Source: Methanobacterium sp. (GTDB taxonomy: Archaea > Methanobacteriota > Methanobacteria > Methanobacteriales > Methanobacteriaceae). From it: a stretch of DNA of 42,706 nt. Positions within the stretch are counted from its first letter, which is position 1, and each line of letters begins with the position of its first letter. The position numbers were made by a program, and so were the translations under genes. The stretch spans positions 1-42,706 of the forward strand of contig JASEIM010000019.1 of assembly GCA_030017655.1 (NCBI GenBank), read 5' to 3'. A model generated the notes under the pieces. That model did not search any database. It was given only the letters and a program-made list of their open reading frames with translations, and was not told where the DNA came from. This document shows positions 26,384 to 35,586 of this stretch, one piece after another.

Positions 26384-27333
26384 ACAAAGTAAATGTAGGT
26401 GTAATCGGCGTTGGAGCAATGGGCTACAACCATGCCAGAGTATATTCTAAAATTGAAAATGCTAATCTTATGGCTGTATCAGATCTTATGAAGACAAAGG
26501 TAGATGAAGTAGCTCAAGAATATAATGCTTCAAGCTTTGTAGATTATAATGATATCCTTAAAATGCCTGAAATAGATGCTGTCAGCGTATGTGTTCCAAC
26601 AACCCATCATTTTAACGTTGTTATGGATGCAATTGAACATGGAAAACATGTATTGGTAGAAAAACCAATAGCATTTACTTTGAGGGAAGCAAAATCCATG
26701 GTAAAGGCAGCTAAGGACAATGGAGTTAAACTTGCAACTGGACATGTTGAAAGGTTTAATCCTGCAGTAGGGAAGGCTAAAGAACTTATAAAAAATGACG
26801 TTATTGGAGAAGTAGTATCTGCATCTGCAAAAAGAGTTGGCCCATTTCCACCAAGAATAAAAGACGTTGGTGTTACTATAGATCTTGCTATTCATGAAGT
26901 GGATATAATGTTCTATCTCTTTGATAGCCCTGTATCTCAAATATACGCCCATATGGGTAGTAGACTTGAAAAATGCGAATATGAAGACCATGCAGAGATA
27001 ATGAGCACTTTTGAAAATGGTATAATAGGTATGCTTGAAGTTAACTGGCTTACTCCATATAAAAAGAGAAAACTTGAGATTACAGGAGTTGATGGAATAA
27101 TATCAATAGATTATATAGACCAAACAGTTAATGTATATGGGAAATCAACTCAGAATGTAGATATAGACTACAAAGAGCCTTTAAGGGAAGAACTAAGCTC
27201 TTTCTTATCTGCGGTTAAAAATGATGAAGATCCTAAAATTACCGGTGAAGATGGAATATACGCACTGAAAGTTGTTACTGCTGCCATGAAATCTGCTAAA
27301 GAAAACACACCTGTCAAATTAGATGAATACTAA
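26380..27333 (+). CDS. Gfo/Idh/MocA family oxidoreductase
   Basis: 317 residues. The N-terminal Rossmann fold has VGVIGVGAMGYNHARVY (6-22). VCVPTTHHFNV and HVLVEKPIA (the EKP motif) follow, then the C-terminal alpha/beta domain with VERFNPAV and LAIHEVDIMFYL (His-x-x-Asp type). The family oxidises or reduces sugars and sugar nucleotides with NAD(P); archaeal relatives act on UDP-GlcNAc-type substrates, but some act on tetrapyrroles (biliverdin reductase). GTG start at 26380 within a 4-bp GTGA overlap with hemC, with GGAGGA at 26368-26373 upstream, so it is translationally coupled to hemC. That coupling is unexpected for a sugar enzyme. Confidence 0.85.
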   Translation: MNKVNVGVIGVGAMGYNHARVYSKIENANLMAVSDLMKTKVDEVAQEYNASSFVDYNDILKMPEIDAVSVCVPTTHHFNVVMDAIEHGKHVLVEKPIAFTLREAKSMVKAAKDNGVKLATGHVERFNPAVGKAKELIKNDVIGEVVSASAKRVGPFPPRIKDVGVTIDLAIHEVDIMFYLFDSPVSQIYAHMGSRLEKCEYEDHAEIMSTFENGIIGMLEVNWLTPYKKRKLEITGVDGIISIDYIDQTVNVYGKSTQNVDIDYKEPLREELSSFLSAVKNDEDPKITGEDGIYALKVVTAAMKSAKENTPVKLDEY

Positions 27334-27501
27334 ATTTGAAGCTGAAAAGATATCTAAAAAATTTTAAAAAAATTAAGATTAGAGAATAATTATAAGTTTA
27401 ATGAACAATATAAATAAAATTTAGATTAAAACATTCATTAAATTTTAAAATAATTATTTATTTGAAATTAAATTGTCTTTAATTAAATTGGATGTGTTTT
27501 T

Positions 27502-28101
27502 ATGAACGAAGAGCTTATAAAAAAGGCTTATGAATTAAGAAGCAGGGGTTTTACAACCGGTGAAATAGCAGATGAACTTAATGTGTCTAAAGACACTGCT
27601 AGATGGCTTATTTTACAAATGGGTAGTAAAAATATTGAATTTAAAGCTCAAAAAGCCCCGGTTGATTTTGCAATAGATTGGAAGAATTTGGGCAGCAGCT
27701 CTGCGCGAATGATGAATGTGTCTGCGGCCATGGCTGATTTAGCCCTTGAATATGGCAATGTTGAAGTTGTAGTAGGTATAACTGTAAGCGGAGTGCCATT
27801 TGCAACAATGATGGCTGAGATAATCGGTGCAGATATAACTGTATTCCACCCCATAAAACACAGAAAAGAAGAAGATGCAAAAGGTGCCATAAGCAGTAAT
27901 TTTGCATCAGTTGAAGGCAAAAACGTTGTAATTGTAGATGACGTCATAACAAGTGGAAGAACAATCAAAGAGGCCATTGATGTTTTAAATGACCTTGGAG
28001 CAAATCCATTAGGTGTTGTAGTCCTTATAGATAAAAAAGGAATCTTTAAAATGGATAAAATTCCTGTAGAGTCATTGATTCGTGTTAGCAGGCTTGGATA
28101 A
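27502..28101 (+). CDS. gfcR: HTH-PRTase transcription regulator GfcR (orotate PRTase-like)
   Basis: 199 residues. The N-terminal winged or simple HTH, AYELRSRGFTTGEIADELNV (11-30), is followed by a type I phosphoribosyltransferase domain. Its PRPP-binding loop reads VVIVDDVITSGRTIKEA (about 142-158). The C-terminus SLIRVSRLG is conserved in this archaeal group. Such proteins were long annotated as PyrE-like; the haloarchaeal GfcR is a regulator of sugar metabolism genes. In methanogens the target is unknown; the PRT domain may sense a nucleotide or PRPP. A 168-bp AT-rich gap precedes it, and no clear operator is visible. Confidence 0.88.
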   Translation: MNEELIKKAYELRSRGFTTGEIADELNVSKDTARWLILQMGSKNIEFKAQKAPVDFAIDWKNLGSSSARMMNVSAAMADLALEYGNVEVVVGITVSGVPFATMMAEIIGADITVFHPIKHRKEEDAKGAISSNFASVEGKNVVIVDDVITSGRTIKEAIDVLNDLGANPLGVVVLIDKKGIFKMDKIPVESLIRVSRLG

Positions 28102-28212
28102 AGTCTAATTCTTATTTTATTATCTTATTTTATCTGATTTTTAATTTATTGATAATATTTTTATTTTATCACTACAATATTATTAACAATATTAAAATAA
28201 TCCAATAGGAGT

Positions 28213-31200
28213 TTGTGCTATATTAAATTTGGAGAGTACAAAAACATTAGAAGTCAGCTTATACTAATTTTTTTCGTTGTTTTAATAGGTATGACTATTT
28301 ATGAAGTTACAAAACAGTTGATTCTCCCAAATATAGGTATTTGGGAATCACATATTATCACTATTATTTTTACAACTATTTTAGCAACTATTGGAGCTTA
28401 CTTTGTATTAAATGAAAGGGAGAACTTAATTAATAAATATTTTACCGAAAAAAATCGCTATAAAGAAGCTGAAAAAGAATATCGGACAATATTTGAAAAC
28501 ACAGGTACTGCAACTGTTATTATCGAAGAAGATACTACTATTTCCCTAGCAAATCATGAATTTGAAAAGATTTCAGGTTATGGTAAAAAAGAAATTGAAG
28601 ATGTAATGAAATGGATTGATTTCATTGCTAAAGAAGATCTAGAAAAGATGTTGAAATATCATAGACAAAGAAGAGAAAAAGGTCAGATTCCTCCCAGAAC
28701 CTATGAAGCTCATTTTATAGACAGATATGGAAATATGAAAAACGTTATTTTTACTGTTAGCTTAATTCCAGGAACTAAAAAAAGTGTGGCTTCCCTTTTA
28801 GATATTACTGAACGTAAAAGAATAGAAGAAGCTCTTAAAGAATCAGAAGAAAAGTTCCGTGAAGTTTTCAATAATGCTAATGATGCAATGTTTTTACATA
28901 AAATAAATAAAAATGGCTTACCTGGAACAATTATCGAAGTAAATGATATTGCATCAAAAAGACTGGGATATTCAAGGGAAGAACTTCTCAAAATGTCCCC
29001 AATGGATATTGATGCAATAGGAGAAAAAATGTGGCCTCCAGTCATGGATAAGTTATTTGAGATAGGAGATATCACTTTTGAAGGTCTTCATTTAGCTAAA
29101 GATGGGTTAAAAATTCCTGTTGAGATTAGTTCCCATATCTTTATTTTAAATAATGAAAGAGTTGTTTTGTCAATTGCCAGAGATATTACTGAACGTAAGA
29201 TTGCTCAAGAAGAAATGGAAGAATTGCTATATACATTAGAACTTAGGGTAAAGGATCGTACAATAGAATTAGAAGAAGCTTATCAGTCACTTAGAGAAAG
29301 CGAACTAAAATTTAGAACATTAGCCGAAAATTCACCAGATATAATAACCCGGTGTGATAAAAACCTAAAAATAACCTATTTTAGCAAAGATTCGGAAGAT
29401 CTGGGATTATCCAGGGATGATTTTATTGGTAAAAAAATTGAAGATTTAAAAATTGATGATGACTTAAAAGATTTATGGATTGAAAAAGTTCTTGATGCAT
29501 TCAGTACATGTGAAAATCAAGAATTTGAATATAAGTTTTCTGGAACTAAAGGGGTAAGATATTCTCAAGCCATTATTACTCCAGAATATGACGATAAAGG
29601 AAAAATAGAAACATGTATTGGAATAATAAGAGATATTACAAAACGCAAACTGGTTGAAAATGCTTTGCGTGAGAGTGAGGAAAAGTTCAGAACACTTGCT
29701 GAAAATTCACCTGCAATCATATATCGCTTTGAATTAGTTCCAGAAAGATGTTTTTCTTATATAAATCCAGTTGTCACATCAATTACAGGCTATACTCCCG
29801 AAGAACATTACTCAGATCCTGATCTTGGTTTTAAATTAGTTTACGATGAAGATAAACATTTTTTAGATGAATTATCTAGAGGAATTTTTAAAAATCCTCT
29901 TGTCTTAAGATGGGTACGTAGAGATGGTGAAATTATATGGACAGAACAATATAATGCGCCAGTTTACAATGATAATGGCGAAATTGTAGCTATTCAAGGA
30001 ATAACCTTCGATATAACTGAAAGAATAGAAATAGAAAAATCTTTAGAAAGAAGCGAAGCAAAATATAAGGAATTAGTTGAAAATGCAAATAGCAGCATTA
30101 TCCGACTTGATAAAAACGGGTGCATAACTTTTTTTAATGAATTTGCAGAAAAATTTTTTGGCTTTTCTAAAGAAGAAATTTTAGGTAAAAATGTTATTGG
30201 TACTATAGTCCCTGAAACTGAATCTTCGGGTAGAGACCTTAAAAAACTTATAGATAGGATAATAGATAATCCTGAGGCATATTATTATGTTGAAAATGAA
30301 AATATGAAAAAAAATGGAGAAAGAGTTTGGGTTTCATGGACCAATAAAGGAATTTATAATGAAAATGGAGAGTTAGCTGGAATTTTAAGTATAGGAATAA
30401 ATATTACAGAACTAAAAAAGGCGAGAGAATCTATAGAAAATGAACGTAACAGACTATTTAAAGTATTAGATTTAATTCCTGCTTTTTTGTATCTACAAGC
30501 CCCTGATTATTCCATTAAATTTGTTAATAAGGAATTTAAAAAGCGTTTTGGTGAGCCAGAAGATAGAAAATTTTATGATATGATCCATGATTGTCAAGAA
30601 CCAAATAAACCATGCCCTACATTTAAGGTTTTTGAAACAAAAACTCCACAGTCATGGGAGTGGACTGATAACAAAGGTAGGAATTACATTGTTTATGATT
30701 ATCCATTTCCTAGTTTTAATGAAGAAGAATTGGTTTTAGAAGTAGGCATAGATGTTACTGAATTAAAGAATACAGAAAAAAAGTTAAAAAGAACTATAGC
30801 AGAATTAGAGCGTTCTAATGATGAATTACGGCAGTTTGCTTATATTACCAGCCATGATCTCCAAGAACCACTTCGAAGTATTGCCAGTTATGCGCAACTT
30901 ATAGATAGGCGTTATAAAGGAAAACTAGATTCAGATGCTGATGAATTTCTTGATTTCATGGTTGAAGGTGCAATAAGAATGAAAACAATGATACAAGGAC
31001 TTCTCGAATATTCAAAGATAGGTAAAGGAGATGAATTTAAGCCAACCAATATTGAAGATGTACTTAATCAAGTATTAGCTAATTTAAATGCAACAATAAA
31101 CGAAAACAATGCCATTATAACTCATGATCAATTACCTATTGTAACTGCAGATTCCAGACAACTTATTCAAGTATTCCAGAATTTAATTGGCAATGCCATT

Positions 31201-31509
31201 AAATTCCGTAAAAAGGATGAAACTCCTAAAATTCATATCTCAACTAAAAAAATAAATAATGAACACTTATTTTCAGTATCAGATAATAGTATTGGAATGG
31301 AACAACAATACACCGCTAAAATTTTTGAATTATTTAAAAGATTACATACCATTGACAAATACAGTGGTTCAGGAATTGGTCTAGCAATTGTAAAAAGGAT
31401 TATTGATCGTCATGGTGGCCGTATTTGGGTAGAATCTAAATATGGTAAAGGATCAACATTTTACTTCACTATTCCCCTTAAAGAAGAAAAAGAATATAAT
31501 TTAAAATAA
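28213..31509 (+). CDS. Membrane-anchored six-PAS sensor histidine kinase
   Basis: 1098 residues from the TTG at 28213, the earliest start; AGGAG is only 1-2 bases away, so the true start may be further in. Two transmembrane helices span about 15-33 and 45-67. Six PAS domains follow, at about 88-200, 210-328, 365-478, 490-604, 614-735 and 745-853, each ending in a DITERK-like PAC motif. The last PAS has a CQEPNKPCPTF cysteine pair. A HisKA box ITSHDLQEPLR places the phosphosite at His881. The HATPase has NLIGNAIKF (N-box), DNSIGM (1024-1029, usually DNGIGM) and GSGIGL (1052-1057). It has no receiver domain, and no response regulator lies next to it. Confidence 0.9.
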   Translation: MCYIKFGEYKNIRSQLILIFFVVLIGMTIYEVTKQLILPNIGIWESHIITIIFTTILATIGAYFVLNERENLINKYFTEKNRYKEAEKEYRTIFENTGTATVIIEEDTTISLANHEFEKISGYGKKEIEDVMKWIDFIAKEDLEKMLKYHRQRREKGQIPPRTYEAHFIDRYGNMKNVIFTVSLIPGTKKSVASLLDITERKRIEEALKESEEKFREVFNNANDAMFLHKINKNGLPGTIIEVNDIASKRLGYSREELLKMSPMDIDAIGEKMWPPVMDKLFEIGDITFEGLHLAKDGLKIPVEISSHIFILNNERVVLSIARDITERKIAQEEMEELLYTLELRVKDRTIELEEAYQSLRESELKFRTLAENSPDIITRCDKNLKITYFSKDSEDLGLSRDDFIGKKIEDLKIDDDLKDLWIEKVLDAFSTCENQEFEYKFSGTKGVRYSQAIITPEYDDKGKIETCIGIIRDITKRKLVENALRESEEKFRTLAENSPAIIYRFELVPERCFSYINPVVTSITGYTPEEHYSDPDLGFKLVYDEDKHFLDELSRGIFKNPLVLRWVRRDGEIIWTEQYNAPVYNDNGEIVAIQGITFDITERIEIEKSLERSEAKYKELVENANSSIIRLDKNGCITFFNEFAEKFFGFSKEEILGKNVIGTIVPETESSGRDLKKLIDRIIDNPEAYYYVENENMKKNGERVWVSWTNKGIYNENGELAGILSIGINITELKKARESIENERNRLFKVLDLIPAFLYLQAPDYSIKFVNKEFKKRFGEPEDRKFYDMIHDCQEPNKPCPTFKVFETKTPQSWEWTDNKGRNYIVYDYPFPSFNEEELVLEVGIDVTELKNTEKKLKRTIAELERSNDELRQFAYITSHDLQEPLRSIASYAQLIDRRYKGKLDSDADEFLDFMVEGAIRMKTMIQGLLEYSKIGKGDEFKPTNIEDVLNQVLANLNATINENNAIITHDQLPIVTADSRQLIQVFQNLIGNAIKFRKKDETPKIHISTKKINNEHLFSVSDNSIGMEQQYTAKIFELFKRLHTIDKYSGSGIGLAIVKRIIDRHGGRIWVESKYGKGSTFYFTIPLKEEKEYNLK

Positions 31510-31527
31510 GTCTTTAATTTAAAGACT
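31509..31527. terminator. Small hairpin between convergent genes
   Basis: AGTCTTTAA pairs with TTAAAGACT around a single central base, so the real stem is about 7 bp. It lies in the 21-bp gap between the kinase stop and the prf1 stop. It could mark the 3' ends of both transcripts; archaeal termination relies mainly on T-runs, so this is tentative. Confidence 0.3.
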
Positions 31528-31530
31528 GAT

Positions 31531-32760
31531 TTAAACTCTGTATCTTAATATAGCGGCAAATCCACCAAAAGCCCTCAATAATTGCATTCCTTCTTCAGTT
31601 TCTGTTGATATTATTTCTACTTCAGAACCTACTTCTTCAGCCATGTCAACAAAATCATCAATGATATCTTTGGCTTTACTTTCCTTCATTTTTTCTCCAC
31701 ACTCAGGACATCGCATTTCTTCAGATTCATCTATATTTTTAACTGTTTTTTCCTGAACACAACTACAAAGTGGGCATTCATATGTTTCACGGTTGGATTT
31801 AACACCCTCTGAAAGTAAGAGGATTTCAACCGCGCCCATTTCAAGATTTTTCCTCACATCAGCTTCTCCATAGGATGCAAGTCCATCCTCACTTATAAGC
31901 TCCTTTAAAAACCTCTGAACCAGCTTTTTTTCACGCATTATATCTATTTCAGTTAAAACATCCATGGACTTGTCAATGACTTCCCTTATTCCAAATTCGC
32001 CAGTGTATGATGTATCCACAGTAGTTATAACCTTGTCTTTAATTTCATAGTGCATGTAGTCCCCTTTAAGGAAATCTTCCTTTGTATGGCCGGGACCACC
32101 GAGTATTACGCCCTTTAAATCTTCTATTGGTAAGAAAGCATCGTTAATTTGCTCACCAATCCTCTTTAAAAATTCATGGGCTGCAAGTTCAATTAAACGG
32201 TCAAATCTTCTCTGAGATTGTCCACCAGCCTTATGTTTACCGGGAACTCCGCTTGTAAGTGTTTTTATTATATCTATCCGTTTACCACGTAAAGTTGCAA
32301 TTGTAGCTTCCTTTCTATCTAAAACTGCAAGCCCATATGTTTCTTTTACATCAATCATATCTTGTAAAGGTTCAAGATAGAATTCTGAGTTACAGTGATA
32401 AGTATAGGTTTGAATTGGTTCTGGAGGTTCAAAAACGTATGTTTCCATTTTTTCAGTTCCAGGACCGCCTTTGGGAATCATTCCAACAAAAAGGAGAAGT
32501 CCATTCTCTGGAGGTTTGGGAAACAGCTTTAATCTCTGCATAATAACCTCAATTGCAGACTGTACGTTCTTCTTTGTTTGTTTACTTTTTATATTGGCAC
32601 TCTGGCTTAGTTCTTCCCTCATGTGCTTTACCACATCACTTATTTGCTTATCAGGAGGGATATAAACTGACACCAGTTCTGTTCCTCTGCCTTTTTTATC
32701 TGCGAGTTCTTCAATAGTTCTTTTAAACTCATATAACTCTTTTGATGATACTTCAGTCAA
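31531..32760 (-). CDS. prf1: Peptide chain release factor aRF1
   Basis: 409 residues, the standard archaeal length. The stop-codon reading motif NIKS is at 56-59 and the hydrolysis motif GGQ at 179-181 within PGKHKAGGQSQRRFDR. The C-terminal domain has a four-cysteine zinc site, CPLCSC and CPECGE. It recognises all three stop codons and releases the peptide. The start is TTG (32760), supported by AAGGAGAG just upstream. A TATA-like TTTATAAAT lies near 32805-32815 on the minus strand. It is divergent from pyrH. Confidence 0.97.
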   Translation of the reverse strand: MTEVSSKELYEFKRTIEELADKKGRGTELVSVYIPPDKQISDVVKHMREELSQSANIKSKQTKKNVQSAIEVIMQRLKLFPKPPENGLLLFVGMIPKGGPGTEKMETYVFEPPEPIQTYTYHCNSEFYLEPLQDMIDVKETYGLAVLDRKEATIATLRGKRIDIIKTLTSGVPGKHKAGGQSQRRFDRLIELAAHEFLKRIGEQINDAFLPIEDLKGVILGGPGHTKEDFLKGDYMHYEIKDKVITTVDTSYTGEFGIREVIDKSMDVLTEIDIMREKKLVQRFLKELISEDGLASYGEADVRKNLEMGAVEILLLSEGVKSNRETYECPLCSCVQEKTVKNIDESEEMRCPECGEKMKESKAKDIIDDFVDMAEEVGSEVEIISTETEEGMQLLRAFGGFAAILRYRV

Positions 32761-32951
32761 AATAATCTCTCCTTAACAATAATAATAGTAAATTAACATG
32801 TTATTTATAAATTTTAAAAGATCAAGAGCAGGAATTATTCTATTTATATTATCTCCCATATATAATTAGATTAAATTCTATATTTTACTCTATTTAATAT
32901 GGTTAGAATTATATTTATTTATGTTCCATGACATTTAATTATGGTGATAAG

Positions 32952-33632
32952 ATGAAGATAGTTATTACAGTTGGCGGTTCAATAATGATTAAAGATAATG
33001 ATCACGAAAAATTCAGAGCTTATGCTGATGTTTTAAAAGATATGAACAGTGAAAATCAATTATTTATCGTTGTTGGTGGCGGAAAACCTGCTCGGGATTA
33101 TATAGGAATAGCAAGAGGCCTTGAAGCTTCTGAAGCGGCCTGTGATGATATAGGTATAGATGTTACAAGATTAAATGCTAAACTTTTAATTATGGCTCTT
33201 GGCGAAGACGTGTATCCCCAGGTGGCAAAAAACTTCCATGAGGCACTAGAATTTTCAGTTAGCGGTAAAATAGTTGTAATGGGTGGAACTGAGCCTGCAC
33301 ACAGTACTGATGCTGTTGGAAGTATTCTTGCAGAATTTGTGGGGGCTGATCTCATGATTAATGCCACATCTGTAGATGGATTATATGATAAGGATCCAAA
33401 CAAGTTTGAAGATGCAAAGAAGTTTGATGAAATAACCCCTTCAGAAATGCTTACCATTTTAAGCAGTAAAGAAAATAAAGCAGGTACGTATGAATTTCTG
33501 GATATGACTGCAATACAAATTATTAAAAGATCAAATATCAAAACATTAATTGTCAATGGAGAAAATCCTGAAAATCTTCAAAAAGCAGTTCTTGGAAATA
33601 TAGGAACCAGCATAGTTCCTGATATCCAATAG
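32952..33632 (+). CDS. pyrH: UMP kinase, archaeal type
   Basis: 226 residues. The amino-acid-kinase fold begins KIVITVGGSIMIKD. IVVGGGKPARDYIG, a ligand loop VMGGTEPAHSTDAVG, and INATSVDGLYDKDPNKF complete the archaeal PyrH pattern. It makes UDP from UMP. Translation surely starts at 32952: GGTGAT (32943-32948) lies three bases upstream, and the longer frame to 32928 is only leader. It is followed by hairpin array B and the DUF2116 gene on the same strand. Confidence 0.95.
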   Translation: MKIVITVGGSIMIKDNDHEKFRAYADVLKDMNSENQLFIVVGGGKPARDYIGIARGLEASEAACDDIGIDVTRLNAKLLIMALGEDVYPQVAKNFHEALEFSVSGKIVVMGGTEPAHSTDAVGSILAEFVGADLMINATSVDGLYDKDPNKFEDAKKFDEITPSEMLTILSSKENKAGTYEFLDMTAIQIIKRSNIKTLIVNGENPENLQKAVLGNIGTSIVPDIQ

Positions 33633-33653
33633 CTAATTTTTCTTAATCTATAA

Positions 33654-33841
33654 ATCAAATATTTGAGGTTGAGAAAGACCATAACTTGCAAATCTTTGAT
33701 TTGCGCTATCGAAAGTAAACTTTCGATGCACCAAACACTTTTTGTTTGATTGCTCCAAAAATTCCCTCGAAAATCTACAATTTTCGGGCTGCAAAAACAA
33801 TGTTTTTGCAAGCTTCGAATTTTTGAGAGGTTTTTCGAACC
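33654..33841 (+). repeat. Intergenic multi-hairpin element B
   Basis: Hairpins run through most of the pyrH-DUF2116 spacer. TCAAATATTTGA (33654-33665) is a 12-bp palindrome. GCAAATC (33688-33694)/GATTTGC (33698-33704) has loop TTT. ATCGAAAG (33708-33715)/CTTTCGAT (33720-33727) follows. CAAACA (33732-33737)/TGTTTG (33743-33748) and CGAAAAT (33768-33774)/ATTTTCG (33780-33786) come next. TGCAAAAAC (33790-33798)/GTTTTTGCA (33802-33810) has loop AAT. The motif TTTGAGGTTGAG opens the element. Several modules match array A closely. It ends just before the Shine-Dalgarno of the DUF2116 gene. Confidence 0.65.
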
Positions 33842-33868
33842 ACAAATTAACAAATATGAGGTGTAAAT

Positions 33869-34066
33869 ATGACAAAACCACATAAACACTGCCCAATGTG
33901 CGGGACACCGATTCCAATGGACGAAAGATTCTGCTCTCCTAATTGTGAACGGGTGTTTGCAGAAAGACAGCAAAAAGTAATGCGTACAAGGAAAATAATG
34001 TATGTAGCCTTTGCAGTACTTATTATAATTTATCTTATATATGTTTTTAGAGGAAGACTTTTTTAA
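33869..34066 (+). CDS. DUF2116 zinc-ribbon membrane protein
   Basis: 65 residues. A zinc ribbon is formed by Cys8, Cys11, Cys22 and Cys26 (CPMCGTPIP and FCSPNCE). A basic linker QQKVMRTRK follows, then one transmembrane helix (about 43-60) and a short basic tail RGRLF. The family is archaeal and has no known function that I can name; the layout suggests a small membrane-tethered zinc finger facing the cytoplasm. GAGGTG lies 5 bases upstream of the ATG. It follows pyrH, with array B as its leader or as a processing site in a shared transcript. Confidence 0.88.
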   Translation: MTKPHKHCPMCGTPIPMDERFCSPNCERVFAERQQKVMRTRKIMYVAFAVLIIIYLIYVFRGRLF

Positions 34067-34213
34067 ATTACTTTTATTGTCTTTCTTCTCATTTATTTTT
34101 GAATTCTTTAAAAAAATAGAAATTTATTTATTGAAAAAGTCTATAATAAAATAAAATTTTTTTAATCAATATTGTTCAGGTTTTAATTAAAATAAAAAGA
34201 TTTAAGGCATAAC

Positions 34214-35149
34214 TTATAAAGTTACACCCATATCGAGCTGTTCAGTGAGCTCTTTGTATCTGTTACGAATAGTTACTTCAGTTACACCAGCAATGTCTGC
34301 AACATCTCTTTGAGTTTTTCTCTCACCGAGAAGTACAGATGCAATGTATAGCGCTGCTGCTGCAACTCCTGTAGGTCCTCTACCTGAAGTAAGACCTTTT
34401 TCCATTGCTTTTTCAATTATTTCAATTGCTTTTGATTGCACTTCACCAGATAAGCTTAATTCACTCGCAAATCTTGGAACATAATCTACTGGTGACGTTG
34501 GTGGTAATTTTATGTTAAGTTCACGGGTTAAGAACCTGTAAGTTCTTCCCACTTCTTTTTTACTTACACGTGATACTTCAGCAATCTCATCAAGGGTTCT
34601 TGGAACGTTACATCTTCTGCATGCTGCATATAGCGATGCTGCAACTACTCCTTCAATACTTCTCCCTCTAATGAGCTTGTTTTCCACAGCACTTCTGTAA
34701 ACAACAGATGCTGCTTCTCTCACGCTTCTTGGTAAACCTAACCTTGATGAATCTCTATCAAGTTCACTTAATGCAAAGGCCAGGTTTCTTTCTGTAGCAC
34801 CAGAAATCCTTATTTTTCTCTGCCATTTTCTTAAACGATACCATTGAGCACGGTTTCTTGCAGGGATGTCTCTACCATAGATATCCTTATTCCTCCAGTC
34901 GATCATGGTACTTAAACCTTTATCGTGGATTGTATAAGTAATTGGAGCACCCACCCTTGTTCTTTTATCCCTCTGCTCATGGTCAAAGGCTCTCCATTCT
35001 GGCCCCATATCAACAAGATTATCATCTATAACCAGACCACATGCACCACATACAATTTCTCCGCGTTCGTGGTCGTTGATTAACTTTTCAGAATCGCATT
35101 CTGGGCATTTTGTTTCTACTTTTTCGATTTCTGAAACATCTACCTTCAT
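34214..35149 (-). CDS. tfb: Transcription initiation factor TFB
   Basis: 311 residues from the ATG at 35149; the frame opens nine codons earlier at 35176. I prefer 35149 because it forms an ATGA overlap with the gar1 stop. The N-terminal zinc ribbon has CPEC and CGAC. The B-finger/linker region is well conserved (PEWRAFDHEQRDKRTRVG). Two cyclin-like repeats follow, including SRVSKKEVGRTYRFLTREL and, in the second, VADIAGVTEVTIRNRYKEL, the BRE-reading helix-turn-helix. It recruits RNA polymerase to TBP-bound promoters. Transcribed with gar1. Confidence 0.95.
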   Translation of the reverse strand: MKVDVSEIEKVETKCPECDSEKLINDHERGEIVCGACGLVIDDNLVDMGPEWRAFDHEQRDKRTRVGAPITYTIHDKGLSTMIDWRNKDIYGRDIPARNRAQWYRLRKWQRKIRISGATERNLAFALSELDRDSSRLGLPRSVREAASVVYRSAVENKLIRGRSIEGVVAASLYAACRRCNVPRTLDEIAEVSRVSKKEVGRTYRFLTRELNIKLPPTSPVDYVPRFASELSLSGEVQSKAIEIIEKAMEKGLTSGRGPTGVAAAALYIASVLLGERKTQRDVADIAGVTEVTIRNRYKELTEQLDMGVTL

Positions 35150-35421
35150 TCTTTCTTTCGTTTTTTCCGCCCCCATCTTTTTGTAGGTTTTGATGATACA
35201 AACAATGTCTCTCCAACTCGGTTCTTTAAGTTTTTAGAGTTTTTTGCATAGACTTTAACTGAAATATATGGCTTTTTTGTAGGTCCAAATACGTCAATAA
35301 CAGTTCCAATTCTTTTTTTATCATCCGTAAAAACAGGCAAGCCAAAACCAGGCGTTTGATCAGATCTCACTATTATTCTACCCTTGTTAGAGAAATGCGA
35401 GATTATTCCCAATTTTTTCAT
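35146..35421 (-). CDS. gar1: H/ACA RNP protein Gar1
   Basis: 91 residues. The six-stranded Gar1/Naf1 barrel is seen as KLGIISHFSNKGRIIVRSD, then GLPVFTDDKKRIGTVIDVFG and KKPYISVKVYAK. A short basic tail RWGRKKRKKE follows. It binds Cbf5 and tunes H/ACA-guided pseudouridylation. The gene overlaps tfb by 4 bp or more; this pairing of gar1 and tfb recurs in archaea. TATA-like sequences lie at 35441-35455 and 35469-35480 on the minus strand. Confidence 0.95.
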   Translation of the reverse strand: MKKLGIISHFSNKGRIIVRSDQTPGFGLPVFTDDKKRIGTVIDVFGPTKKPYISVKVYAKNSKNLKNRVGETLFVSSKPTKRWGRKKRKKE

Positions 35422-35468
35422 TTATCATCATACCGATAATTTTATATATTATAAATAGTGTTAAGAAG

Positions 35469-35480
35469 TTATATATAAAT
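35469..35480 (-). promoter_or_regulatory. Probable TATA box of gar1-tfb
   Basis: On the minus strand this reads ATTTATATATAA, 48 bases before the gar1 ATG, leaving a leader of about 20 bases. A second candidate at 35441-35455 is closer to the ATG and would make the transcript almost leaderless. Confidence 0.4.
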
Positions 35481-35586
35481 GTTTCGATATTTTTAAATAT
35501 TAAATATTAACCTATAATATATATTTTTTGATATAATCCTAGAATATAAAAAAACAATCAATGAATACAATTAATTTAATACGGAA

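Noticed and set aside
33578..33973. Minus-strand ORFs (131 and 89 codons) across array B and the DUF2116 gene
   Set aside because: They are antisense to pyrH and DUF2116 coding sequence and to the hairpins. The proteins on the other strand are clear families.
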